NCBI GenBank assembly: GCA_001695595.3
Contig: MBPM02000048.1
Coordinates: 372,001-436,000 of the forward strand
Direction of reading: 5' to 3'
Source of the DNA: Plasmopara viticola
Lineage: Eukaryota; Oomycota; Peronosporomycetes; Peronosporales; Peronosporaceae
DNA length: 64,000 bases
Positions within the stretch are counted from its first letter, which is position 1; every line of letters begins with the position of its first letter. This document shows, in pieces, positions 32,619-44,400 of the stretch. Under the pieces are notes generated by a model. It searched no databases and had not been told where the DNA came from. It saw only the letters and a list, made by a program, of their open reading frames with translations. Made by a program: the position numbers and the translations under genes.

Positions 32619-33119
32619 AAAAAGCACCCACTAGGATGAGCTTTTATTCGTGGACGGTAATCTTGAACCAATTGCCGTCGCACAAAACGCAAACGCACAG
32701 AATTTAACGGTTGAACCAAGTACACGCATAATCACAACAAAGAGCTAAAGCGAATGAGCATTAATGGGGGCTAGAAACAAGAGCTACATCGATACGTGCA
32801 CGCTAGCCGTTGTTTTTTTTGCTTTTTATTCTTGATTAGTAGTAAAAGACCTTGAACATGTGCTGCAATATTTATTCGATAAAACACAATATGCACGCGG
32901 TTATCGCTTTTCTTATTGCCTGAGACAATAAGAAAAGCGATAACCGCGTGCAAAGGATACAATGTTTATTTTCTGTAGTAAAATAAGCTTCTATAAGTAC
33001 TTTTACGAAGCTTCTAGCAATTCGGCCGGATGCTCATGGCACACAGCCTTAACTGACGCACGACGAGGCTGTTTCAGTCTAAGATGTGTCCTCGAATCTT
33101 TAGATCGACGCATGTTAAA
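32619..33119 (-). other. 3' flank of copy E
   Basis: Contains the family 3' block (32770-32806) and hairpin 2 (32892-32952). Near 33010-33060 a segment (CGGCCGGATGCTCATGGCAC) replaces sequence found in copies B and D, so the last codons of copy E are rearranged. Confidence 0.55.
32892..32952. repeat. 27-nt perfect inverted repeat, 7-nt loop (hairpin 2)
   Basis: Arms 32892-32918 and 32926-32952 are perfectly complementary around the loop CCTGAGA. Copy B's matching flank has only the right arm (AAGCGGTAACCGCGTGCAAA), so the left arm is an inverted copy gained here. Confidence 0.96.
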
Positions 33120-34955
33120 CCACTAAGTATCTGGTATTTTGTACAGGAAACCTTCTTTCTTGCAAAACGAGTAAAACTTATCATACGTTTCAAGCAGTCT
33201 CAAAAGGTATTCGGTTTTGAGTTCCAGCAACAACTTTTCCTCATCTACTTCTGGCCGCTTTCGAGCTGCTATTATTAATTCTTCCGCCCGAGCCGAGCCT
33301 AATCCGGACTTCACCTCCTTCGGAGTCATAAGACACACATCATTTAATAGGAAATGACCCGGCTTTGTAAAAGCAATCGGACTAGACTTGAACTTCCAAT
33401 TGAAAATTTTCCACATCTTTCTCGTCAGTTCAAGCATCGGTTCATAGCGAAGATTGGAAACCTTGATGAAAGCCTCGTGGATTTCAGTGACTTTAGCCTT
33501 TTCGTTCTCAAGCACCAATTTATCGTAACGTTTGTTCCTCTTCTTCATTTTCTTTGTCATCACTTCCAAAATTCTATAAAGCTTTTTTCTGTCGCGCGAA
33601 AACGCGCCTTGCCAACCCGGAAGCAATTCCTCTTTAGAATCGAAATTACCTGGTGTTTTCAACACGTCATAACGCAAAACAGCGCGTCGTTTGCCAGTTT
33701 GACTGATTGAGGCATCAGCAATGAGAGCAGCAAGGTATGGAGGCGTAAGTTGGTCATCGTCTCGATAAATCTCGTCGACAGTTTTGTATACAGACTCTTT
33801 ATCCGCCTCACTTAAAGTAGCTTTTTTCACGGCTTCCACCACATCCTCAAGCATGTTGTTTTCTGCCAACGTTAGCTTTGTCTCTTTCTCCTGCCTAACA
33901 GTAGATTTAGTAGCCACGTTGATGCCAGATTTGGCCTCTTCCCTCACCTTCAACTCAATTTGAAGCGTCGACTTTGGATCCAAGTTGCTGCAGACTGCAT
34001 GATTGGAAAGGCAGAATTCGAAAAAGTTACGGTCTATGCGAACCAACCTTTTAAGACTTAGTAATTGGAAAAGGCAACGCTGTATCTCCTCATAATCCTT
34101 CGAAGGTCGCTGTAGCAGCTCTTCCAAATCCGGCCTCAGAACCGGCTTCAAATCGAAAAACAGCTTCTTCAGCTCTATCAAATTCAATCTTATTAACCTC
34201 TCAATGTCACGTTCATACCCAAAGCTCATGTTTGGTCTCGAATTGTGTCCTCGATTGACGAAGCCAAGCAACTTTTTTGTCTCATTTTCTGTCGGTTTAA
34301 ATCCCGCCGAGTTACGCTCAAGGTGTTCAAGATACAATTTGTGAACGAGTTGAATATCATCGTCGCTCAAGTTTTTTAGCGTAGATAACCTTTTGTCACG
34401 ACTGATGCTGCGTTGAACTTCCGCCGCCCTTAGAGGCGCACTCGTGCGCAATTTTTTGGGCGGATGACCGGGAAGTTTCTTGGGAATGGCGGAGCTCGAG
34501 GCTTCGTCCGGATTACGTTTTTTGCTTGAATGACTACTGGAGACTCTGGGGTTGTTAGTGGTAGACGTGCGGGGGTCCTGATACCGTAAACTGTTGTATG
34601 CCTCCAAAACACCCGGTAAAGTCTCTTCCGGTGGAGCATTTAAATCTAAGGATAAATGTGCAGCTTTCCTTATCGAAGCTAGCGCCTCCTCGCTCAATAA
34701 AGTAAAAGAGTTTTCAATAAACCGCGTGGAAGCTTCCGGCGTGCGCTCTTCATCAGTTGCGCTGAGCGCCAAGTCTTCGTGCTATTCACGGCTGCCCTGA
34801 AGATATCTTCGAGGCGATGACTCAGTGTCCATTCTGTCTGGAACCACACGATCGTGAAGGGAAATTGGTCGATGTCCAGGTCGATTGGACTTGGCAGCTG
34901 TCCGGATGCGGTTTGTGATGAGAAGCGCAGTCTTCACGTAGAATGCGCCGCGCAT
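33120..34955 (-). pseudogene. RxLR-like effector copy E with two nonsense codons
   Basis: ATG at 34953-34955. The reading frame is intact except for TAG at 34782-34784 (glutamine codon between RYLQGSRE and HED) and TAG at 33120-33122 (a glutamate codon in copy D). The 549-codon open part between them carries DEER, LSLDLNAPPEE, the basic KKRN/PKKL segment and both modules (RIDRNFFEFC and LLETYDKFYSFC). As in copy B there are single-base nonsense changes and no frameshift. The sequence after the second stop is rearranged. A product starting downstream of the first stop would lack a signal peptide. Confidence 0.9.
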
Positions 34956-34995
34956 GATGTTGGTCTTTGATGTAGATTGAATGAGTTTGGCAATA

Positions 34996-35004
34996 CGGCC
35001 AATC
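34996..35004 (-). promoter_or_regulatory. Conserved GATTGGCCG box, copy E
   Basis: Same block, 41 bases before the copy E ATG. The divergent intergenic region continues to 35615, interrupted by the short element at 35144-35467. Confidence 0.4.
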
Positions 35005-35143
35005 GTTTCTTTTGAAGTGTTCGGCGTCGTTCGACTTATTTCAGTACTACGCTTATTGGCAGACTCCCGCTCATTTTTAGGAGTAACATGTATGAATCAA
35101 CGAGGGGGCGACAACTGATTTTAAGGCTGGTATATATGATATT

Positions 35144-35467
35144 TTCGGAAAAGGTTGGGGTGACGCCCTCCTTCCAAGCGCGGGGGCTAAATGCTCGCGC
35201 GCTTCGGGCAGGTGCTCTCGGGCATCTGCAGGTCTCTAACGAGTCTCACCCTCGACGCGACGGTCTCCAGCACTAGGGCGCCACCTGGGCTCTTACCCAG
35301 TCAGAACTACACAAAATAATGGAAGACCCTCACGACCTCGGTGCTGGCTGCACTGCCCGCCGAACGAGACCCGACGTATGCGGACACCACTCTATGCCGT
35401 GGACTAGCCATAGAGCCTAGCACGTGCATAACTTGGCAACGCGATAACGTAATACAATACAATACAA
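35144..35467 (+). mobile_element. LINE-derived short non-autonomous element, copy 2
   Basis: 324 bp, flanked by an exact 12-bp target duplication ATATATGATATT at 35132-35143 and 35468-35479. Removing the element and one duplicate leaves a segment that aligns with 5795-5830. It has the same two-deletion structure as the copies at 17949 and 49455. The tail is AATACAATACAATACAA. Confidence 0.93.
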
Positions 35468-35615
35468 ATATATGATATTACTGGAACTATTGGCCGTCAA
35501 AAAAGGCGCTGGGCTATTTTACAGACGAATTTCGAGGAAATGAGAAGCATTGTAAGCATCAATTAAAGTCATGTGGTGTGGTCGCTTTGCCGAATTTAAT
35601 AAATCGCATATAGCC

Positions 35616-38120
35616 GTGGCACGCGCCGCAACCACCGCGGAGGCCAAAAAGAAGCTAGCGAACTGTTAACAGCCCAAGCGCGAGGTGGGCCGCCGCATCG
35701 CACCGTCACGCAAGCAGGCATTACATTGAGTCGCATCGATCTACTAGAGCTGTCGATACTGAAACGCAAAGTAGGCGCAGCGCAAAGCTCTGGGAGCTCT
35801 GGAACTGCTACAGCAGATAGGCCACTATAATGCTCACATGCGCTGGCGTGCAATTCAGGGAATTAAAGAAACGGCAGCACTGAATTCAGCAAATAGTAAG
35901 CGGGCCAACGCATCAGTGCTGCTTGAGTGCTTCTAACCCACGCTAAAGGACGAAGAGGCCGTTGTGCGCGAGACTGCGGTCCAAGTGTAGAAAGCCATTC
36001 TTCCGGTTTTCGCTCTAAATTGACTCCATCTGCCACACTCAATCCCACCTACTTGTGCAGTGGCTCGATGCATTTGCAAGTGAACATTCGACATGAAGCG
36101 CACAAGTCTATTGGTAAGCTTGTAGACGTTGTGCCTGAGTTATTGTTAATGCGAGTAAAGACGCTTTGGCTAGACTATTGGAAAGCTATCGAGACTTGAT
36201 CTGTGCCGTGCAGACGCAAGAAATTACGATGAAAAATACGTAATAGTTGTTGCAGAGAACGGACATTGAAAGAGTTTTTTAACGTAAAGACTCCAAAACC
36301 AAGCAGAATGGCAAGAATCTTTAGCACCTTTTGGAGCTTTGGCACTGCGATTTACAACACTCAAGGTGTTGCGCCAGTTATTGCCATCTATGGGTAGCTA
36401 GAGGTCCACTTCAAAGCAAAGCTATGACAGCCCCATCGGCTTGTGTGCCGACAACAAAGACACCGTTGTGGCTTAATTTTCGGGAAGAAATCTTCGATGC
36501 TCTTTCTGACGCCTGTGTTGAGCAAATGAAACACATTTTTGAGCGTTAAAGTGCTGTGATTGATGGCAATACCGATTGGCTGCATGGTGACGTCTATGAA
36601 TGATACACGACGAGTTTCAGATGACTGCAACCAAACTGCACGAGGAGATTTTGGCTCCAGGGAGTTTTCCCCATGGTCCCGAGTGCCAGTGCTACACTGC
36701 GGCTTCAGATGGCTCGTACGTGTCGTCGAAATGGCTGTTATGAATGTGGTTTTAGCAGTATTGGCGTGTGAATATTTGGGCCTTCATGCTTTTGTACCTA
36801 CTGCTCACAAAAATACCTTACCGAGTAAGGAACTGGAACAACGTGTGTGCTCTTTTGTCGCCACAACATTCACGAAATACTAGAAAACAGCTGTGCTTCG
36901 TGCTGTAGCTAGTATGCAGAAATTGCTGAATTTACTGTTAAATTCGGGACGCTCATGTTAGCGTCTGCATCGCAACGTCGCCATTACTTTGAGAAGACGT
37001 TTACCAAACGAAGGCTCTCACTGGACGCGGTGACTCATTTCTACGTGCAATCACACCAAAGTCCGTTACTTTTCGCAGCTGCACAACATTTGTTGTTCAG
37101 CAGCTCGACATTGCGCTTTGTGGACAGCAGCGACAAAATCACAAGCTGGCGTGGCCCATGGCCATGCAGTGGACGATTTGTTGTGCCGACTTTCTGGGTC
37201 AACTGGATTCATCACATGGAGTTGGGTCGACGTGACGTAATTGATTTTGCTCAAATGGTGAGCTCTCTCGTCAGTATAGCGTTCGTTCCAGTAAATAGTA
37301 ATGCTCTGTGAGCAGGTGCCGCGCTTTTGCTGCAACAAATTTGGGCTTTTCGCTTTCAAGTTTCTGTCGCCGACGTTAGCGAAAGCGCAAGCGCTTGTGG
37401 GAATGATTGCGTTGGAGGTGCACACGTAAGTTTGCTGTATCGCACGTGCGCGTCGTCCGCTTTGTCTACGTCCAACAATGAGCTTAACGTTTGGAGATAT
37501 CCGTATAGATGGAACATGATCTGAGAAGGTTGTGTCTTTAGATCTTGACTTGTTACTGTGCATTGTCATTTGCGGAGAGAGAATCAGAGGCTATCGAGGG
37601 GCGCAAATTGGAGCAACTACTGGTGATTACTTGTGCTTGGATTAATTCTTGGCGAGTTGACCATCTTTCCAAACATTCCAGACAATTTTCTGGAGACCCA
37701 GGAGCATGCGACTTCTCTGCCTCGCCAATTGCGTGTGCTTTTGGCACATTTACGGACTCCAAGTCTAACAGGAGCATTTCGACGCCCCCTCATTTAGGCC
37801 GAGAAGAATCAAGTCTTTAAAACACTGTATCACTTCGTCTTACTTCATGTCGCTTTTCGTACGAACCGGACTTTGCGTCTTGTCGGAGCTAGAAATTAGC
37901 CGAAACAATGGAGATGCTGGCTGTACGGCAACTAGAAATAATTCGCACTCTTTCTGCTGAGGTCCTGGAAAATGGCTCAGTGATTGTGTCGAGAATTAAG
38001 CGGCATGAAAACATTTCGATATCGCTTGATCATTTCTTTCTCTCTAATGCTTTGAGGTATCCAAGTGGGAGTATTGATATAACGTATTGCGTTGTAGACC
38101 TTCACTGCAGCTTAGTATAG
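35616..38120 (+). pseudogene. Ipi1/TEX10-like relic, partner of copy E, near full length
   Basis: One of the two most complete relics. GTG at 35616 stands where ATG is expected, followed by ARAATTAEAKKKLAN and a stop. Later pieces are LKDEEAVVRETAVQV, SGSMHLQVNIRHEAHKSIGK (35927-36199), PSACVPTTKT (36421-36460), VVEMAVMNVVLAVLACEYLG (36731-36790), 36955-37311, INSWRVDHLSKHSRQFSGDP (37640-37700), and a last stretch at 37908-38120 ending in TYCVVDLHCSLV. The final stretch aligns with the minus strand at 58220-58160, so it belongs to the gene. Function is lost. Confidence 0.6.
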
Positions 38121-39637
38121 CTTACAAACATTACTTTGATTCGATTGAACGCCAACTTTTATTATTGGCCAATAATGAAGATTAATTTAAACGAACACAT
38201 TTGCGTCTTCTAAAGCAACGTCACGCCGAGCTTAAGGTATTCCGGCAAAAGCTGATTTCAATTTCCCTCTTAATGCCGGCAACACTTACTCGCTTGGTCC
38301 ACTTTCTTGGTGATATCATCTTGAGGGATAAAAGCTCTATCGCAAGAATTAAAGCGCAGGAAACTACTCCGTCTCCGTCAATACCATTTGGTGACCTCAC
38401 GTAGCTTGCCACTGGTTATAAGAGTATTGATTACAATTTCTCAACTTACTCCCTTTCTTTTGTATCAAACCGCTTCTTCCTGTTAATATCAATCATAAAT
38501 ACGCCAAGCTTCAGCTGATTGCAAGTTCCAGATGAGGCTGTCCGCAGACTTTAAAGTATGTCCGATTTTCAACGCGGGAAATTAGACGAGTTGTTTAGAA
38601 TATTTTTTAGTTGGTTACACGTTGACAATTCAAAGTTCTACAGAAAATTAAGTAAGGTTTGCCACAAAAATCTTGGAAGCAACAATCAAGGCAGCAGGTA
38701 GATAAAGATCTGATTTCGATTTCTATCCTATACCATCGATTAGGCCCCTTAAATTCAAAGCGATCGTAGCCCACGCTAAATGGTGTAGGAGCTAAAGCAA
38801 AAAAAACGCCCTATCTGTGTTCGACGACGTAAATCGCGGCAAGGAAGTATCGATTTCTCTAGCCTGCATGACACTACTGAAGATACTCTCGGGATCTACG
38901 GTGACGCTTATCTCAAGCAAAGGTCCGTCAATGCGGGACTTGTTGGAATTCAAAATCAATATTGATCAAAAAAACTAGAATCTATTATCGCTTTGCCAGC
39001 TAATACAACAACAGGTCCGAGGTGTTCGTGACTATATCGTGGTTGATAAAAAGAAGAGGACCAATTTGACTTTTTAAATCGACCGAAACTCGTAAAGTTC
39101 GCTCAAGACGAAGAAAGTTAATCGGTCGTCGACAAGTTGGCTTCTATACGAAGTTTGAACGATTAAAAACCGGTCCACTGCTCTAATGGCCATAGAGTGG
39201 TACTAAAAAACGAACGCGCCAATCTCATCTGAAAAGGTCACAAAAATCACCAAGTGCAGCATTTGCATTAAGAAGCCAGAACGTAGCCTTTGGCCGGTGC
39301 TGAAGAAGAAACACCTTTAAAGAGCGATAGCACAAAAAAATTAACGCTCAGGTACATAAAAGTAAGAGAGGCAAGACAAAACGAATGCTTAGTGCACAAG
39401 GGTTTACCACGAAGCTCATTGTCCAGCTCCTTTTCAATTATTCGACAAGTCCTTAGCTGCACAATCTATCATATTTGTTACGGAATTTTCTCGAATGACG
39501 CATTTGAAACAACAGGAACCTCGATCCAAAGAATGTTGACAGGCCGAAGCCCATAGCTTAAGTTTCGGAGACTCGTGCAGCGCTTTCCCACAAACAAGAT
39601 AACGCATTTCATACGGTCTCGTCAAATCAGGATGTCT
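38121..39637. other. No recognisable gene
   Basis: Stop-rich on both strands. Short open stretches (38201-38404, 39290-39556) have no family features. Nothing else is seen. Confidence 0.4.
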
Positions 39638-40074
39638 CTATCAGTGGAACACAATTGCCGAGAAAGCTAATTTAAGTTGGTTGTCGAATGAGGCTGAGGT
39701 GCGGGCGGAACGAATCCTTAACAGGAGGAGTGTTTGTTGCTTAAAGAAGATTATAAAGTATTATTAAATGGGGGGCTCGTACGACTAATTTTCCTGCTAC
39801 AGCCTAGCTGATGGCTTTCATCCATCTTCTGCTCCCATCCTGAAGGCCTTTGCACCATCTGCCTTTTTACACATCCTAGAATATTTGCAGTCAATAGAGT
39901 CTATTGATTTCCAATGATAATGGGACATCTCGAATTTTATATTAGTCTAAAATTACATAATCGCCTTTCCTATGGATACTGCTAGCGCATATGTATTTAG
40001 AGAATACAAAGTTATATTGCGTAGAAACTGTTACTTGTGAAGCTGCCGGTGACGACGGTTACGTGACAATCGGA
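39638..40074 (-). repeat. Solo gypsy LTR
   Basis: A minus-strand LTR of the same family as 24371-24784: it starts TGTCACGTAACCGTCGTCAC and contains CAGCCT.G..GAAAGCCATCAGC and TTAAGCAACAAACAC. No internal gypsy sequence adjoins either side, consistent with LTR-LTR recombination or decay. Confidence 0.7.
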
Positions 40075-40419
40075 GAGTTACAGAACAGGGTTGTTGTGAT
40101 GAAAATAGTAGCATTCTAAGCCTTGATGATTAGCAGAGTTTCAGTTCTATCTGTGCCGTGATTTTTGTCTTGATGGCAATCACAACAACCTCGTCGGCTC
40201 CTCCGCTGCTAAGCTAGTCAGACGTAAGGCTATCCAAGTATACCATCAGGTTCTGAAAGTGGTGGTGGGTCGTCGCGTATCAGCAGGTGCTAAGCATACA
40301 GAAATACCTGACAACTCGGTACGAACAATAAACGCTGCGTTCCTAGTTTGCTTTTGTAAGAGCAGTCCATAAAACACTATTAAAAATTCACGGCGTCGAG
40401 CTTGGTGCTTGTCAGGGGC

Positions 40420-41400
40420 TACATCGGCTGTACAATAGTCAGTACGAAAGAGAACACGTATTGGTACCTACGTCTTCATCTTCCTTGGCGAGTATGTGGT
40501 CGGTACTCACGTATCGTGGTCTTTGAGCTCTCCTAAGAGATAGGAGGAGAGTGAATAACACTGCGTCTGCAAAAAGTGCGGGCGAACGTCGGGCTTCGCT
40601 CAGATCTTTAAAAACATTAGAGCTATTTGGCGTGGTGTGTAGCAAATGCCGCAATTATTCAAAGGCAAGAGTGCGCGTCGTTAAAAGCAAAATCTTTATG
40701 TGAAGATTTATCCAGACAAAAAGTGTTCTGGAGAAAAATGTTGCCGTCAGCGATACTTAGCTGCACACGACAGAAGTCGCGTCAGCTGAATTCAAAGATA
40801 AAGGCAGCAAGCATCGTGGTGCGGCAAAGTTCCGAAGGCGAGTTTTGAAGCCTAAAAAGATGATATTAGCGAGAAATGAACAATTGCTCCCAATCGAGAT
40901 GATCACATAGCTAAACTTGACACAAAATATCACGCGTTTGTGCCGACAAAGCTTATTCATGCATGTCAAAATTTTCTCTAAATATGTAATCTATCAGCCA
41001 GTAAGGCTATAGGTTCGGAACCAGCTTTCAAATCAGTGCTTAAGGGTTAATGGTTACAGTACGAGTGCAATTTTTAAATAACGCTGTGCTGGAGGTGATG
41101 GAGCGTTTGAGTGCTTGCAACGGTCTTAAGCAATTTGCTACCACCGCTTTAGTCTTTGATAGCACATTCGTAAATTCAGAGCTGTATCAAGCGAAATAGA
41201 GGTGTGCAGCTCGAGCAGAAAAACGCTATAGAAGGAATAAGAAATGTTGTGACAGCTGCAACAACTGCTTGCTTCGAAATTAAAAAACATGGGTGCAGGG
41301 ATGAAGAACTCGTTTAAACTGGAAAATTTGCTGATTCCTGCAGCTATATCATCTTCGTAGAGACTTAAGTGAGATAAACTCACACGAACAAACGATATTC
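40420..41400 (+). repeat. Diverged coding relic, pair of 55130-56050
   Basis: About 950 bp matching the reverse strand of 55130-56050. The clearest shared frame reads VQLEQKNAIEGIRNVVTAAT here and VQLEQRKVKGGRRKAVTSAT there, with IEMIT-LNLT against IEMIT-LDLT upstream. Both contain several stops. The protein family is not recognised. The preserved amino-acid similarity suggests a once-coding gene transcribed plus here and minus there. Confidence 0.5.
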
Positions 41401-44400
41401 CACTCCACTGCGTTCAAAAACGATTTAATTGCTTGAGCTGGAAAATCGCACTTTCGATGCAAGACCCGTAACATTGTTTGTAAAAAGTAAATATCAGCTT
41501 GATCTCGTAATTCAGCGCTTTTTGAAAGCTATCGAGTTCTGGAAGCAGTGCTACAGTCCCAATAGCCGATGAATATTTTTTAGCAAGCGTTAGCTACAGC
41601 ATATATCAGGTGGTGACTAACTTATCAAGCTTACGATATATAGACGATAGTGCTTTTTTTAAGGAGATCGACGATCGAGCTTTTAGATCAAGCACAATTT
41701 CGGTATACAACAAATACGAACGCAGTTGCCACAGTTCGCACATCTTGCACTAAGGCGCACGACGGTCGATCCAACCGTGACTCTGTCAGAACACTTAGTC
41801 AAGGGCGATCATTCTTCTGTTAAAATCTTGGAGGGATCGGGGTCACCACGACTTGATCACCCAAGCCGACCCTAATAGCAGTCTCAATCGCGTATGTTTG
41901 GTCGCAAAGGAGCTAGTAAAAATGCATAGGCAGCAATATTTACATGCACTACTAAAATGCGTACTAAAAAATGGACGGTTTCGCGGACGCTGTGAGCTTC
42001 TTCCGAGGTGTTGCAAACATCACGCTTCACTGATTGCGGTGGAGCCGTTGCAATTTTTCCAACAAGATTGATCAAGGACGTTGACTAAGCTATCGGATGC
42101 AACGTGCAATCTATGAGCAAGCTGCTGTATTTAGCCACAATTTGAGTACGATGAGGGTGACATCTTTTTACCCACGCTCAGAATGTGAATTTCCGATCCC
42201 TGGCTGTCATTATATCGAAGTCGAGTCATATCTGTCGTAGGCTGTCTCTGATCTATAGTATAAGCAGGTTTCACTCGAAGGCAATGATCGTGAAGGACTT
42301 CATCCAATGAGGTTGCGTTATATATTGTAAAGTGTAGCATTCCGATGGTTTATCCAATAATAGGACGTGTTTAGAAGTAATACCAGACAAAGAACATGCC
42401 ACCCCTGACTTCTATTATTTTATGATACTGAATTAATGATTTGACGAATGCTGAATGTACGCTGTAAGGTCACGCTAAAACAATGGTTTCATGCCAAATT
42501 TATGGGGAATAGGTACTCGATGAACCCTCGCGGCCCGTGTAAAGATGGGCGTACTGATTCACACCATAGTCTGCGTTTAGCGAATCATTTTCATCCGCTA
42601 GGTCTTCATCTTTCTCGTCGAATCTGGAGTCTAGAGAGAGTGGGCCTGTAGCAGGACAGAAACATTGCCTGGCTGTTGTCGAGGCACAAAGCTTGTAGCC
42701 CACTACACCAAATATTAAGTCGTTCGACCCACCCATAAGATCTCCCGATGGTTGTTGTCGTTGACGTTAGCCTTTTCTTCCCGGTACTCTACGTTGGTGG
42801 CATCATCAGCGAGGGTATCGCGTACAGTTGCATTACTTGTAAAAGCTGCCAAGTATTTGCCTTTATATCCTTGTTAGGTTCAATTACATGGACGACCAGC
42901 CGGACGACAAGTCTACGAGTCTCATGATACACAAGCCTTTCGCTTAAAGTGGAGTAATTCTGGTCAATTTGATCCTCCTTTGCCCAAAAACGGCTTTCTG
43001 CTCGGCGGAACACTTTTAATTCGCCGAACACAATGTAGAAGCAGCCTTTTTTGCAGGTACACCTTCTTGTTTAGGCGTAGCCTTGGACACAGAGGCCGTT
43101 CAAACTTTAAGTACCTTCAAGTATCCAAAAGACCTATTTATGACTGTCTTGTTTAATTGACCCGAATTGACGGCTTTCCTCGCTGTCTGTTCGGTTCCGC
43201 AACGAAGCCGACATTTCGTGTAAAAGTCGAAGAGTCTACCTTTCTCTTTTTTATTATTGAACGTAGCCCAATTCATAATGTGAGAGGATGCGACTGGCCG
43301 TTACCTATAGCCAAGCAGAGCTGGCATACTGTTTAAAGAAGCTTTAAATTACAGTTTTTTAGTGTACGAACACCGCTTGATCGTAATTTCTATCGCTTTA
43401 TATATGAGGGAATTTTATAAAGATATTTGCAAAAGAGCTATATAAAATACTTGCTTTAACTGCGTTCCGGAAATGTTGATGCTCATCAGAAATTGGGGGT
43501 GAAATCGAGAAATTAAAATTAGTCTCTATAGTGCTGTATATCGCAAACTCTGATTCGTATAAAGCCACCGATAGGAAATAGTGCCCATACTTGGTACTCT
43601 GTGAAGCTTGTGCGCTTCATTCGAATTGATATGAGAGATTAAAGAATCGAAGTATTTACCACCAAGTCCCGCTCCTCGCCAGCCGCTAAATGACCGAAGT
43701 CTATTAAATAATACTTAACTCTTTTGACCTAAAGTGCAGAAACTTTGATTACAAAGCATTCCAAAATTTATTTATTTGCTTTGAATTCTACCGCGGGACC
43801 ATAATGTTTTCCAAGAAGTTTTCAGGATTTACGATCTGGTTGCGTCAGCGTCCAACTATCTTCTGCAAGCACGAGACTGGTGTCGAAGGCAAAAGAGAAA
43901 AAGTTTTAGAACATACAGATCTGATTCGAATGTCATGGGTTACGGTCATGCTGTTGCTTAGTTTAGTAAAGTTAATCGGATACGTAGGTAATATGAATTT
44001 AGAAATAAATGACCTGATTAATTTGGAAAACGCTTTCGGCACGAGAGGTGCATAAGCTTGCAGCAGCTGTCCTTTGCTGAATCTTGTTGCTGGGCTGGAA
44101 ATCCTGAAGTGACCACTGATCGGAAAATGGCCGAAAGACGACGCGTTTCAAGCAGGTGAGCTCTTACCAAAGGTGCTATTTTACTTACGCGTCAACATGC
44201 GGGTAGAGAAAATACTTTTTAGCCGGCGTTTAGAACTATTTTTTGTCTTCAGGACTTTCATGAGGTATAAGCATTACAAGCCCGATTCATGTAAAGCCTG
44301 ATCCTTATTTACTCGCCAAGCATATTCAGTAGTACGCTTAAAAAAACGATTTGGCGGAGCCAAGCAACTGTGTCTTAGAACTGCGCTTGCTTCACGCTGA

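Noticed and set aside
32271..32952. CRISPR-like or MITE repeats
   Set aside because: The two hairpins differ in sequence, are not direct repeats and have no target duplications.
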